Shown: positions 8,874-17,886, counted from the first letter of the stretch. The stretch: DNA of 64,000 bases from Cronobacter turicensis z3032 (GCA_000027065.2 FN543093.2:1306074-1370073); one strand, 5' to 3'. The notes: a model not told the origin generated them from the letters alone. Made by a program: numbers and translations.

Positions 8874-10139
8874 ATGAAAAAGCTCACCTTCACTTTTCTG
8901 ACCGTGGCGCTGGCAGGCACCAGCCCTTTGGCGTTTGCCGATACCCTGCGCATGGAATGCCCCGTTTCGCCCGGCGGCAAACAGTACTGCCAGTACATCA
9001 AAGAGCGCTTCGAGAAGCAGACCGGCAATCAGCTGGAGTTTATTGAGTTCCCGGCGGCCTCTGATGAAAAGCTGGCGCTGCTGCAACAACTCTTCGCCGC
9101 CAAAGATGAAAAAGCGGTGGACGTGTTTCAGTCCGACACCATCTGGATAGGCCTGCTGGATAAGCAGACGCTCGATCTCACCGACGCGATGGGCGGCATG
9201 GAAAAAGACTTTTTCCCCGGCCCCTGGAAGAACAACACCGTCAATGGACGACTGAAAGCGGTGCCGTCGTATATCGATACCGGCGTGCTGTTTTATCGCA
9301 AAGATTTACTGGAAAAATACAAAGAGCAGCCGCCGAAAACGTGGGACGAGATGACGCGCATCGCCACGAAAATCCAGGCGGAGGAGCGCAAGGCGGGGCA
9401 TAAAAATTTCTGGGGGTATATCTTCCAGGGCAAATCGTACGAGGGGCTGACCTGTAACGCGCTGGAGTGGATCGATTCATACGGCGGCGGCACGTTTGTC
9501 GATGAAAAAGGGAACGTGACCATTAATAATCCGAAAGCGGCGCAGGCGCTGGATATGGCGCGCGGCTGGATGGGCAAAATCACACCGAAGGGCGTGCTGG
9601 GTTACAAAGAAGAAGAGTCGCGCACCGTGTTTCAGAACGGCGACGCGCTGTTTATGCGCAACTGGCCGTATGTCTGGCAGCTGTCGCAGGCCGATGACAG
9701 CCCGCTTAAAGGCAAAGTGGGCGTGATGCAGCTCCCCGCCGGGCCGGAGGGACGCCAGGCGACGACGCTCGGCGGCTGGCAGTGGTCGATTAACGCCAAT
9801 ACCAAAAACCCCGAAGCCGCCATCGCGCTGCTGAAAATCTTAAGCGATGACGATTCGCAGACGACGCGTCTGAAGATCCTTGGCCATGCGCCGACCCGCG
9901 TTGCGTTGTATGAGAACAAAGAAGTGCTGGCGATTGCGCCGGAGCTGACCCAGTTCCGCGATATTTTCGCCCAGGCCGTGCCGCGCCCGGCGACGGTGAC
10001 CAAAGCGCAGTATCCGCGCGTGTCGAACGCTATTTTCAACGTGACGTTTAGCGTGCTGAACGGCAAAGACGATGGCAAAAAAGCGACGGCGGATTTGCAA
10101 AAGCGTCTGACGCGCGCGAAGGGTACCGGCTGGCGATAA
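8874..10139 (+). CDS. palE: ABC transporter sugar-binding protein, palatinose operon type
   Basis: A 421-residue periplasmic solute-binding protein (family 1, MalE-like). Residues 1-22 form a Sec signal peptide ending AFA before DTLRMECP. The mature protein has family features: an early DVFQSDTIW strand, SYIDTGVLFYRKDLLEKY near residue 135, and FMRNWPYVWQ near 260, a segment that often lines the sugar site. It starts a collinear set with two permeases, an ATPase and two GH13 glucosidases, which implies an alpha-glucoside ligand such as isomaltulose or trehalulose. AGAGGA precedes the ATG. The symbol follows the Erwinia rhapontici pal cluster by analogy; the ligand is inferred. Confidence 0.82.
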   Translation: MKKLTFTFLTVALAGTSPLAFADTLRMECPVSPGGKQYCQYIKERFEKQTGNQLEFIEFPAASDEKLALLQQLFAAKDEKAVDVFQSDTIWIGLLDKQTLDLTDAMGGMEKDFFPGPWKNNTVNGRLKAVPSYIDTGVLFYRKDLLEKYKEQPPKTWDEMTRIATKIQAEERKAGHKNFWGYIFQGKSYEGLTCNALEWIDSYGGGTFVDEKGNVTINNPKAAQALDMARGWMGKITPKGVLGYKEEESRTVFQNGDALFMRNWPYVWQLSQADDSPLKGKVGVMQLPAGPEGRQATTLGGWQWSINANTKNPEAAIALLKILSDDDSQTTRLKILGHAPTRVALYENKEVLAIAPELTQFRDIFAQAVPRPATVTKAQYPRVSNAIFNVTFSVLNGKDDGKKATADLQKRLTRAKGTGWR

Positions 10140-10201
10140 GCCCTGGATGAGGTGGTGGCTGGCGGGGGCGCGTGGCTTACCGCTGTGGAATCGGTGTTGT
10201 T

Positions 10202-10278
10202 TGGCGGGTGCGCTTCGCTTACCCGCCAAACAACGCGCAACTGGTTTTTGTAGGGCGGGTAAGCAAAGCGCACCCGCC
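10202..10278. repeat. Dispersed palindromic repeat, copy 2, inside the pal operon
   Basis: Arms 10202-10228 and 10251-10278 are inverted copies of the same core as at 4470-4549 (GGCGGGTGCGCTTCGC and complement). The left arm alone is flanked by GTTGTTTGGCGGGT and ACCCGCCAAACAAC, a perfect 14-bp stem. The unit sits in the 222-bp gap between the binding-protein gene and the first permease gene, the only large gap in the operon. Confidence 0.78.
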
Positions 10279-10361
10279 GTTCAAACTCCTCGCGCCTGCG
10301 CGAAAAGGCCGGGGTGAGGTGCAGCATCATCGTGTCCGTCAACATGCTCAACGGAGCGCCT

Positions 10362-11315
10362 ATGAAATCCGATAGCCTTACGTCGCCGCCGGTCCCCCGG
10401 CGGCACAACGCCTCCTGGCACCAGCGCCGTCGGCGCGTGGCGTGGGGGCTGGTTTTGCCCTCGCTGCTCCTGCTGGCGCTGGCGGCGGGCTGGCCGCTGG
10501 TTCGCACCATCTGGTTTAGCTTCACCAACGCCATGCTCGACGCGCCTCAGGATTACCAGATGGTGGGCGTGGCGAACTACTTTGCGCGCAAGGATGGCGT
10601 GAGCATCGGCGTGCTGAGCGACCCGCTCTGGTGGCAGGCGGTGGGCAACACGCTGTGGTTCACGTTCACTTCGGTGACGCTTGAGCTGCTGCTCGGCATG
10701 CTGCTGGCGCTGCTAATGAACGAAAAATTCCGCGGGCAGGGGCTGGTACGCACCGCCATTCTTATTCCGTGGGCAATCCCGACGATTGTCAGCGCCAAAA
10801 TGTGGGGCTGGATGTTCCACGATCAGTACGGCGTGGTTAACGATTTGCTCGGCAAAATCGGCCTGCCGTCGCATCTCGCCTGGATTGCCGAGCCGTCGCT
10901 TTCCATGTGGGCGGTGGTGATAGCCGACGTCTGGAAAACCACGCCCTTTATGGCGCTGATGCTGCTGGCGGCGCTACAGCTGATTCCGGCGGATCTCTAT
11001 GAGGCGGCGAAAGTGGACGGCGCCAGCCCCTGGCAGCGCTTTAAGCGCATCACACTGCCGCTGATTATGCCCGCGCTGGTGGTGGCGCTGATTTTCCGCG
11101 TGATGGATTCGATGCGTATTTTCGATCTCATCTACGTGCTGACCTCCAACAGTGAGGCGACGATGTCGATTTCCGGCTACGCCCGCGAGCAGATCGTCTC
11201 CTATCAGGATATGGGCATGGGTTCCGCGGCCTCGGTGCTGGTCTTCATGATGGTGGCGGGCATCGCAGCCTGCTTTATCCGCGTCGCGCGCCTGAACGAC
11301 AAGGAGAAGAACTGA
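10362..11315 (+). CDS. palF: ABC sugar transporter permease 1 (MalF-like)
   Basis: A 317-residue inner-membrane permease with six predicted membrane segments. The binding-protein-dependent transport signature EAAKVDGASPWQRFKRITLPLIMP (EAA loop) is near residue 225 and docks the ATPase. The start at 10362 is preceded by ACGGAG; an in-frame ATG at 10344 lies upstream of that site. The stop overlaps the start of the next permease gene by one base, so the two are translationally coupled and probably form a heterodimer. The symbol is by analogy with the E. rhapontici cluster. Confidence 0.85.
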   Translation: MKSDSLTSPPVPRRHNASWHQRRRRVAWGLVLPSLLLLALAAGWPLVRTIWFSFTNAMLDAPQDYQMVGVANYFARKDGVSIGVLSDPLWWQAVGNTLWFTFTSVTLELLLGMLLALLMNEKFRGQGLVRTAILIPWAIPTIVSAKMWGWMFHDQYGVVNDLLGKIGLPSHLAWIAEPSLSMWAVVIADVWKTTPFMALMLLAALQLIPADLYEAAKVDGASPWQRFKRITLPLIMPALVVALIFRVMDSMRIFDLIYVLTSNSEATMSISGYAREQIVSYQDMGMGSAASVLVFMMVAGIAACFIRVARLNDKEKN

Positions 11316-12160
11316 TGAAAATCACACGCTGGCAGCGCAGGGCAGGGCATAAGGCGGTGATTTTTATCGGCGCGCTGATGGCCTGTCTGTTCTGCGTCTT
11401 TCCCTTTTATTACGCCATCATCAGCTCCCTGCGCGCAGGCCAGGAGCTGTTTACGCCCGCCTATTTCCCGAATAGCTGGCACTGGGATAACTATGTGGTC
11501 GCGCTGGTGGATAACGGCATCGCCCGCAGTCTGCTGAACTCGGTGCTGGTGGCAGTGGTGACGGTGGGGCTCTGTTTGCTTGTGTCGGTGACGGCGGCTT
11601 TTGCGCTGGCGCGCGTGCCGTTTCGCGGGCGTCGCGTACTGCTCTTTACCATTCTCTGCGTCTCGATGTTCCCGCAGGTGGCGGTGCTGACGGGCATGTT
11701 TGAGCTGGTGCGCTTTCTCGGGCTTTACGACTCGCTCGGCGCGCTGGTTATCTCCTATACCACGTTTTCGCTGCCGTTTACCGTCTGGGTGCTGACGACA
11801 TTTATGAAGTCGATTCCGGTAGAGCTGGAAGAGGCGGCAATCGTCGATGGCGCGAAAACCGGCACCATTATTCGCCGCGTGTTTGCGCCGGTGCTGGCGC
11901 CTGCGCTGGTGACGACCGGGCTGCTGGCGTTTATCGGCGCCTGGAATGAATTCATGTTCGCGCTGACGTTTATTATCTCGAGCGACAAGCGCACCGTGCC
12001 GGTCGCTATCAGTATGTTCAGCGGCGCGTCGAGCTACGAGCTGCCCTGGGGCAGCATTATGGCCGCGTCGGTGGTGGTGACGCTGCCCATTATTGTTCTG
12101 GTGCTTATCTTCCAGAAACGCATCGTCAGCGGTTTGACCAGCGGGGCGATTAAGGGGTAA
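11315..12160 (+). CDS. palG: ABC sugar transporter permease 2 (MalG-like)
   Basis: A 281-residue inner-membrane permease of the MalG/CUT1 class with six hydrophobic segments and the EAA loop EEAAIVDGAKTGTIIRRVFAP near residue 170. The C-terminus ends FQKRIVSGLTSGAIKG, a MalG-like tail (GLTAGGVKG type) that in MalG enters the ATPase dimer. It overlaps the previous gene by one base and is followed three bases later by the ATPase gene. Role: membrane partner of the first permease for alpha-glucoside uptake, inferred from context. Confidence 0.86.
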   Translation: MKITRWQRRAGHKAVIFIGALMACLFCVFPFYYAIISSLRAGQELFTPAYFPNSWHWDNYVVALVDNGIARSLLNSVLVAVVTVGLCLLVSVTAAFALARVPFRGRRVLLFTILCVSMFPQVAVLTGMFELVRFLGLYDSLGALVISYTTFSLPFTVWVLTTFMKSIPVELEEAAIVDGAKTGTIIRRVFAPVLAPALVTTGLLAFIGAWNEFMFALTFIISSDKRTVPVAISMFSGASSYELPWGSIMAASVVVTLPIIVLVLIFQKRIVSGLTSGAIKG

Positions 12161-12163
12161 ATC

Positions 12164-13279
12164 ATGGCGCAACTTCGTTTAGAAAAAGTACAAAAACGCT
12201 ACGGCACGCATGCCGAAGTGATTAAGCCGCTCGATTTACAGATCAACAGCGGTGAATTTGTGGTGGTGGTCGGCCCCTCCGGCTGCGGCAAATCGACGCT
12301 GCTGCGCCTGGTGGCGGGGCTTGAGGAGATAACCGACGGCGATATGTATATCGATGACCAGCGGGTCAACGACGATTCGCCATCCGAGCGCGGCATCGGC
12401 ATGGTGTTCCAGTCCTATGCGCTTTATCCGCATATGACGGTCTACCAGAATATGGCGTTTGCGCTCGAAATGGCGAAAGTGTCGGTGAAGGAGATAGACG
12501 AGCGGGTGCGCGAGAGCGCGCGGATTTTACAGCTGGAGCACCTGCTGGATCGCCGCCCGAAAGATCTCTCCGGCGGCCAGCGTCAGCGCGTGGCGATAGG
12601 CCGCGCGATTGTGCGCGAGCCGAGCCTGTTTCTCTTCGACGAACCGCTCTCCAACCTCGACGCCTCGCTGCGCGTGCAGATGCGCATGGAAATAGCGGCG
12701 CTGCACAAGCGCATTCACGCCACCATTCTCTATGTCACTCACGATCAGGTGGAGGCGATGACGCTCGCGGATCGTATCGTCGTGCTCAATCAGGGCCAGA
12801 TTGAACAGGTCGGCACGCCGCTTGCGCTTTACGATGCCCCGGCCAATGTGTTTGTCGCGCAGTTTATCGGCTCGCCGAAGATGAACCTGATCCCTGGAAA
12901 AATGCTGCGCGTGATGGAACACGCCTGCGAAGTGGAGCTGGAAAACGGTCTGCGCCTGACGCTGCCGGTGCAGGCCGCCGCCGGGCAGGAGGGCGACGAG
13001 GTGCAGCTCGGCATTCGCCCGGAGCACGTGGAGATCATGACGCTTGCGAAAGCGGACGTGGAAGGCGAAGTGTTATTCGTAGAGCATATGGGAAATGAAA
13101 CCCTGGTTTATGTTAACGGCGGTTATGGCGCAGAACCGCTGGTCATGCGCCATACTGAGAGGCTGGAAGTCCGGCCGGAGCATCATCTGGGGCTGAAACT
13201 GCCAGTGGAACACTGTTACCTTTTTGACAGCGCGGGCAACGCGTTCGTGCGGCTCAGCGGCCCGAAAACCCAGCACTAA
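12164..13279 (+). CDS. palK: ABC sugar transporter ATPase (MalK/UgpC family)
   Basis: A 371-residue ATPase. Walker A is [11 protein letters not shown] near residue 38, the Q-loop lies in [11 protein letters not shown], the signature is [14 protein letters not shown] near 135, Walker B is [13 protein letters not shown] and the switch His is in YVTHDQ. Residues 240-371 form the MalK-like regulatory OB-fold domain ([11 protein letters not shown]). This architecture marks CUT1 importers of oligosaccharides. It is tightly packed with the permease gene before it and the glucosidase gene after it. MalK-type ATPases can serve several importers, so sharing is possible. Confidence 0.9.
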   Translation: MAQLRLEKVQKRYGTHAEVIKPLDLQINSGEFVVVVGPSGCGKSTLLRLVAGLEEITDGDMYIDDQRVNDDSPSERGIGMVFQSYALYPHMTVYQNMAFALEMAKVSVKEIDERVRESARILQLEHLLDRRPKDLSGGQRQRVAIGRAIVREPSLFLFDEPLSNLDASLRVQMRMEIAALHKRIHATILYVTHDQVEAMTLADRIVVLNQGQIEQVGTPLALYDAPANVFVAQFIGSPKMNLIPGKMLRVMEHACEVELENGLRLTLPVQAAAGQEGDEVQLGIRPEHVEIMTLAKADVEGEVLFVEHMGNETLVYVNGGYGAEPLVMRHTERLEVRPEHHLGLKLPVEHCYLFDSAGNAFVRLSGPKTQH

Positions 13280-13288
13280 GGGAGCGTG

Positions 13289-14944
13289 ATGAAAGCAATC
13301 GACAAGAAGTGGTGGCACAACGCGGTGGTCTACCAGATCTATCCGCGCAGCTTTATGGACGCCAACGGCGACGGCGTGGGCGATTTAGCGGGGATCATCA
13401 GCAAGCTCGACTATCTGCAACAGCTTGGCATCAACCTTATCTGGCTCTCGCCGGTCTATAAATCGCCGATGGACGACAATGGCTACGATATCTCCGATTA
13501 CGACGACATCGCCGCGGAGTTCGGCACGATGGCGGAGATGGAGCAGCTGATCCAGGAAGCGAAAGCGCGCGATATCTACATCCTGATGGATCTGGTGGTG
13601 AACCACACTTCCGATGAGCACCCGTGGTTTATCGAGGCGAAAAAGGGCAAAGATAACCCGTACCGCGACTTCTATATCTGGCGCAAACCGGCGCCGGACG
13701 GCGGCCCGCCGAATGATTACCGCTCGCATTTTGGCGGCAGCGGCTGGGCGTATGACGAGGCGAGCGGCGAATATTACCTGCACCAGTTTTCGGTGCGCCA
13801 GCCGGATCTGAACTGGGAAAACCCACGCGTGCAGGAGGAGATCCACGCGATGATGAACCGCTGGCTGGATAAGGGCATCGGCGGTTTTCGCATGGACGTT
13901 ATCGACTTAATCGGCAAAGAGGTGGATCGGCAGATCATGGCGAACGGCAAGCATCTGCACGTGCTGTTGCGCCAGATGCATGACGCCACGTTTGGCCCGC
14001 GCGATTCGCTGACCGTGGGCGAAGCCTGGAGCGCCACGCCGGAAGATGCGCTGCTCTACAGCGACCCGGAACGCCGCGAATTGTCGATGGTGTTTCAGTT
14101 CGAACATATCAAACAGACCTGGGATGAAAAAGCCGGTAAGTGGCGCAGCAGGCCGTTCGAGCTGCCGCGCTTTAAGGCGGTGATCGATAAATGGCAGACG
14201 GCGCTTGCCGATCGCGGCTGGAATTCGCTGTTCTGGAGTAATCATGACCTGCCGCGCGCGGTGTCGAAATTCGGCCACGACGGCGAGTTTCGTGAGGTCT
14301 CGGCGAAAATGCTCGCCACCGCGCTCCACTGCCTGCGCGGCACGCCCTATATCTATCAGGGCGAAGAGATCGGCATGACCAATGTGCGTTACTCCACCAT
14401 TGAAGAGTATCGCGATATCGAAAGCCTCAATTTTTACCGGGAACTTATCGCAGGCGGCCTGACGCATGACGAGATGATGACCGGTATTTACGCCAACGGC
14501 CGCGACAACGCCCGCACGCCGATGCAGTGGGATGAGAGCCCGAACAGCGGCTTCACCACCGGTATGCCGTGGCTTGGCGTTAACCCTAACTACCGCGAGA
14601 TTAACGTGGCGCAGGCGCTGGCCGAACCCGACTCCATCCTCTGGCACTACCAAAAACTGGTGGCGCTGCGTAAACAGTATCCGATTCTGGTGTATGGCGA
14701 TTATCAGATGCTGTTTGCCGAGCATCCGGAAGTGTTCGCCTGGGTGCGCCGCTACGAGGGCGACACGCTGCTGGTGATTAACAACTTCTTTGGCAACGCC
14801 ATTACGTTGCCCATTCCGCAAGCGATGCAGGCGTGGCACGGCGAATGTCTTATCAGCAACTATGCGCCGCGCGATCAGCTCGCCGTGAGTCTGGAACTGC
14901 AACCTTATGAATCTTTCGCGCTGTTAATCCATCAGGAGGGGTAA
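13289..14944 (+). CDS. palQ: GH13 alpha-glucosidase (alpha-1,6 type; isomaltulose hydrolase-like)
   Basis: A 551-residue cytosolic GH13_31 enzyme without signal peptide. The conserved regions are DLVVNH (101-106), GFRMDVID with nucleophile Asp203, GEAW with acid/base Glu245, and NHD with Asp320. The residue after the nucleophile is Val, which in oligo-1,6-glucosidases and isomaltases goes with alpha-1,6 specificity. With the transporter this fits hydrolysis of imported isomaltulose to glucose and fructose. ATG at 13289 follows GGGAG; a GTG one codon earlier is possible. Its stop overlaps the next start by one base. DexB-like glucan 1,6-alpha-glucosidase is an alternative reading; the symbol is by analogy. 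Confidence 0.82.
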   Translation: MKAIDKKWWHNAVVYQIYPRSFMDANGDGVGDLAGIISKLDYLQQLGINLIWLSPVYKSPMDDNGYDISDYDDIAAEFGTMAEMEQLIQEAKARDIYILMDLVVNHTSDEHPWFIEAKKGKDNPYRDFYIWRKPAPDGGPPNDYRSHFGGSGWAYDEASGEYYLHQFSVRQPDLNWENPRVQEEIHAMMNRWLDKGIGGFRMDVIDLIGKEVDRQIMANGKHLHVLLRQMHDATFGPRDSLTVGEAWSATPEDALLYSDPERRELSMVFQFEHIKQTWDEKAGKWRSRPFELPRFKAVIDKWQTALADRGWNSLFWSNHDLPRAVSKFGHDGEFREVSAKMLATALHCLRGTPYIYQGEEIGMTNVRYSTIEEYRDIESLNFYRELIAGGLTHDEMMTGIYANGRDNARTPMQWDESPNSGFTTGMPWLGVNPNYREINVAQALAEPDSILWHYQKLVALRKQYPILVYGDYQMLFAEHPEVFAWVRRYEGDTLLVINNFFGNAITLPIPQAMQAWHGECLISNYAPRDQLAVSLELQPYESFALLIHQEG

Positions 14945-16617
14945 TGAGTGAAGCATCGACGCAGGTAAAAGGCCGCTGGTGGAAAGAGGCGACGGCCTAC
15001 CAGATTTATCCGCGCAGCTTTAAAGACAGCAACGGCGACGGTATTGGCGATCTCAACGGCATTATTGAAAAGCTCGATTACCTGAAAGATCTGGGTATCG
15101 ATCTTATCTGGATCTGCCCGATGTATCCGTCGCCTAACGATGATAACGGGTACGACATCAGCGACTATCAGGGAATAATGGCGGAGTTCGGCACGATGGC
15201 CGATTTCGACCGGCTGCTGGAGGGCGTGCATCAGCGCGGCATGCGGCTCATCCTCGACCTGGTGGTGAACCATACCTCTGACGAGCACCCGTGGTTTCTG
15301 GAGTCGCGCTCCTCGAAAGAGAACCCAAAACGCGACTGGTATATCTGGCGCGACGGCAAAAACGGGGCGGAGCCGAATAACTGGGAATCTATCTTCAGCG
15401 GCCCGGCCTGGAAGCGGGACGATCTCACCGGTCAGTATTTCATGCACCTGTTCAGCAGCCGCCAGCCCGATCTTAACTGGGAAAACTACGAGATGCGCGC
15501 CGCCGTCTACGACATGATGCGCTGGTGGCTGGATAAAGGCATCGACGGGTTTCGTATCGACGCCATCGCGCATATGAAAAAGGAGCCGACGTTAAGCGAC
15601 GTACCCAACCCGGAAAAACTGCCCTATGCGCCGTCGATGGTGTCGCACCTTAATTACGACGGTCTGCTCGATTATGTGGACGATATCTGCCGTAACGTCT
15701 TTAACCACTACGACATCGTGACGGTAGGCGAGATGAACGGGCTGGACGCCGCCCATGCGGAAGAGTGGGTGGGCGAAAACCGCGGGCGGCTCAATATGGT
15801 GTTTCAGTTCGAGCATGTGCGGCTCTGGGAGCCGCAGGCGGGCCTGCGCCCGACGCCTGCCGTGTTGCGTGACATTTTCACCGCCTGGCAGCAGGCGCTG
15901 GAAGGCAAAGGCTGGAACGCGTTGTATGTGGAAAACCATGACGTGACGCGCGTGGTGTCGCGCTGGGGCGATACCGAGCGTCACTGGCGCGAAAGCGCGA
16001 CCTGCATCGCGGCGATGTATTTTCTGATGCAGGGCACACCGTTTATCTACCAGGGCCAGGAGATCGGCATGACCAACACGCGCTTTGCGGGCCTTGACGA
16101 TTTTGACGATGTCTCGGCCCATAACAAAGCGCGCGACCTCCGGGATCAGGGGATGAGCGAGGAGGAGATTGTCGCCTTCCTGACGCGTACCGGTCGCGAT
16201 AACTCCCGCACGCCGATGCAGTGGAACGCGTCGCCGTATGCGGGCTTCAGCACCCATGAGCCGTGGCTGAAGGTGAACCCGAACTACGAGATGATCAACG
16301 TTGAAAGCCAGCAGCATGACCCGCATTCGGTGCTGAACTTTTATCGGCAGATGATCCACCTGCGAAAGCGCGAGCCGGCGCTGATTTACGGGCGCTACGA
16401 GACGGTGCTTGACGATCACGAGCAGATTTATGCCTACCGCCGCGTACTCGGCGATGAAACGCTTGTGGTGTTGTGTAACTTCTCCGGCAAAGCTGCGGAG
16501 TGGGATGCAGGAGCGCTGTCGCTTGAGGGCGCGTTCTGCGTGCTGGCGAATCTGGACGATACGCAGGAGCCGCACCGGTTACGCGCCTGGGAGACACGGG
16601 TTTATAAACTGGCGTAA
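14944..16617 (+). CDS. palZ: Second GH13 alpha-glucosidase (trehalulose/isomaltulose hydrolase-like)
   Basis: A 557-residue cytosolic GH13_31 enzyme related to, but clearly different from, its upstream neighbour. Catalytic residues are Asp206 in GFRIDAIAHMKK, Glu263 in VGEMN and Asp333 in ENHD. Ala follows the nucleophile instead of Val, and a KK motif follows, as in a second oligo-1,6-glucosidase group. The two enzymes probably split different sucrose isomers (in E. rhapontici the pal cluster encodes two such hydrolases), but which acts on which cannot be read from sequence. The TAATG junction couples it to the previous gene. A terminator follows 43 bp after the stop, ending the operon. Confidence 0.8.
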   Translation: MSEASTQVKGRWWKEATAYQIYPRSFKDSNGDGIGDLNGIIEKLDYLKDLGIDLIWICPMYPSPNDDNGYDISDYQGIMAEFGTMADFDRLLEGVHQRGMRLILDLVVNHTSDEHPWFLESRSSKENPKRDWYIWRDGKNGAEPNNWESIFSGPAWKRDDLTGQYFMHLFSSRQPDLNWENYEMRAAVYDMMRWWLDKGIDGFRIDAIAHMKKEPTLSDVPNPEKLPYAPSMVSHLNYDGLLDYVDDICRNVFNHYDIVTVGEMNGLDAAHAEEWVGENRGRLNMVFQFEHVRLWEPQAGLRPTPAVLRDIFTAWQQALEGKGWNALYVENHDVTRVVSRWGDTERHWRESATCIAAMYFLMQGTPFIYQGQEIGMTNTRFAGLDDFDDVSAHNKARDLRDQGMSEEEIVAFLTRTGRDNSRTPMQWNASPYAGFSTHEPWLKVNPNYEMINVESQQHDPHSVLNFYRQMIHLRKREPALIYGRYETVLDDHEQIYAYRRVLGDETLVVLCNFSGKAAEWDAGALSLEGAFCVLANLDDTQEPHRLRAWETRVYKLA

Positions 16618-16659
16618 AGCGTCTCAGGGTGTGACGTAACAGTCTTTTTTGCGAGACAG

Positions 16660-16686
16660 ATCGCGCCACAATGGCGCGATTTTTTT
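16660..16686 (+). terminator. Terminator of the pal operon
   Basis: Perfect stem ATCGCGCCA / TGGCGCGAT, loop CAA, then a run of T. It ends the six-gene set; the next gene starts 16 bp later and therefore needs its own initiation or read-through. Confidence 0.9.
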
Positions 16687-16701
16687 ACATGGACGCAATC
16701 T

Positions 16702-16983
16702 ATGATTCGTAAAACAAGTCTGGCCGTTCTGGCGTTGCTGGCGGTGTGGTATGCGGCGCCAGCGGCAGCGGCGCGCAGCGATGATGATGTCAAAGAGCAG
16801 GTGATTCAGGAATCCATTGACGCCTATCCCGGCAACTGTCCGTGCCCTTATAACGCCATGCGTAATGGCCGTGCCTGCGGCGGGCGCAGCGCCTGGAGCC
16901 GGGCGGGGGGCTACTCACCTGTCTGCTATAAACGTGAAGTGACGGCAGAGATGGTCAGGCAGTGGCGCGAGCGCAACGAATAA
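16702..16983 (+). CDS. Small secreted protein with four cysteines, function unknown
   Basis: A 93-residue protein. Residues 1-23 form a Sec signal peptide (KTSLAVLALLAV core, ending PAAAA). The mature part of about 70 residues carries Cys46, Cys48, Cys59 and Cys75 in CPCPYNAMRNGRACGGRSAW and GGYSPVCY, likely two disulfides in the periplasm. Similar CPCPY..CGGRSAY..CY proteins exist in other proteobacteria as I remember, without assigned function. No strong ribosome binding site is seen. It lies only 16 bp after the pal terminator and converges on rna. I cannot assign a function. Confidence 0.75.
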   Translation: MIRKTSLAVLALLAVWYAAPAAAARSDDDVKEQVIQESIDAYPGNCPCPYNAMRNGRACGGRSAWSRAGGYSPVCYKREVTAEMVRQWRERNE

Positions 16984-17002
16984 TCGCGCTCGCGTAACAG
17001 GA

Positions 17003-17809
17003 TTAATACCCGACGTTATCGAGAATAAAGTTTTTACTGCAGTTACCCGGATGCGGCTGTGGGGCAAACGAGTCGGCGGTGAGCGGCGCGTTGATCTTCG
17101 CGGCATTCAGCGAGATCTGCATCTCGGTAAGGTAAGCCGGATTGCCGTTGCAAGTGAGTTTCACCGCCCGTACGCTCTGGCGGCCAAACGCTTTAGCGAC
17201 GGCGGTATCAAACGCCTGGCGGCTGACCGCTTTTCCGTAGTTGGCGGCAAGGAACGCGCCAATCGGGCTCTGTTTCACTTCATTATTCATGCGCACCATG
17301 GTGCCGAAATAGGCGTCCGGATCGAAGCCGAAGCAGACGCCGTGTTTGGCGTATTCATAACGCTCAAGGCAGGAATCGCCGCCAGCGCCCGGCATCGTCT
17401 CGCTGAGCTTCTCAGCGGTTTCCAGCGACAAACCGGTTTCCGCCGCCTGGCATTTTTTATCGGCGCGGGCGAGCGGCATATTCGGAATGGGGCGCGTGGC
17501 GCAGCCGTAGCGCATCCAGCGTTTCTCATCGACGCCGCGTAAGGCGACAGATTTCGGCAGGCCGGGCCACAGGCCATGCACAGTCAGGTAGTTGCGTTTA
17601 TCGTCTTCTTCTTTTTGCAGGGCGCATTCGGCGGGCTCATCGCGTTGCCGCTCGTGCATACTCTGGCAAAAGCCGGTCTGCCATGAGAGCGCCAGCACGT
17701 AGCGATCGAAATCGCCATACTGCTTCGCTTCCAGCGGCTGCGCGGCTGCGGTCGTCGCAGCCATCGCCAGTAGTGCGCCCGCAGCGAGTAAAACTTTCCT
17801 GTTAACCAT
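17003..17809 (-). CDS. rna: Ribonuclease I, periplasmic (RNase T2 family)
   Basis: 268 residues from the chosen ATG, the same length as the E. coli RNase I precursor. A signal peptide ends TAAAQP. The two T2 active-site segments are LTVHGLWPG (first catalytic His) and LERYEYAKHG (Glu, Lys and second His). Eight or more Cys suggest disulfides. It degrades RNA non-specifically in the periplasm to 2',3'-cyclic nucleotides. A 15-codon upstream extension without homology was not used. The dcuC terminator lies just upstream, so rna is probably transcribed on its own. Confidence 0.94.
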   Translation of the reverse strand: MVNRKVLLAAGALLAMAATTAAAQPLEAKQYGDFDRYVLALSWQTGFCQSMHERQRDEPAECALQKEEDDKRNYLTVHGLWPGLPKSVALRGVDEKRWMRYGCATRPIPNMPLARADKKCQAAETGLSLETAEKLSETMPGAGGDSCLERYEYAKHGVCFGFDPDAYFGTMVRMNNEVKQSPIGAFLAANYGKAVSRQAFDTAVAKAFGRQSVRAVKLTCNGNPAYLTEMQISLNAAKINAPLTADSFAPQPHPGNCSKNFILDNVGY

Positions 17810-17861
17810 AGTATGGGTCCGAAATCGACGGGATAAATCACAAGGGTGTGTCATTTAACCA

Positions 17862-17886
17862 TAAAAAAAGCGCCGCGAGGGCGCTT
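17862..17886 (-). terminator. Terminator of dcuC
   Basis: On the minus strand GCGCC-CTCGC-GGCGC is followed by a run of seven T, about 33 bp past the dcuC stop codon and just upstream of rna. Confidence 0.85.

Noticed and set aside
11204..12172. 322-codon frame opposite the second permease gene
   Set aside because: The His/Arg/Gln-rich translation is typical of a reverse-complement shadow; the plus-strand permease is complete and in operon phase.
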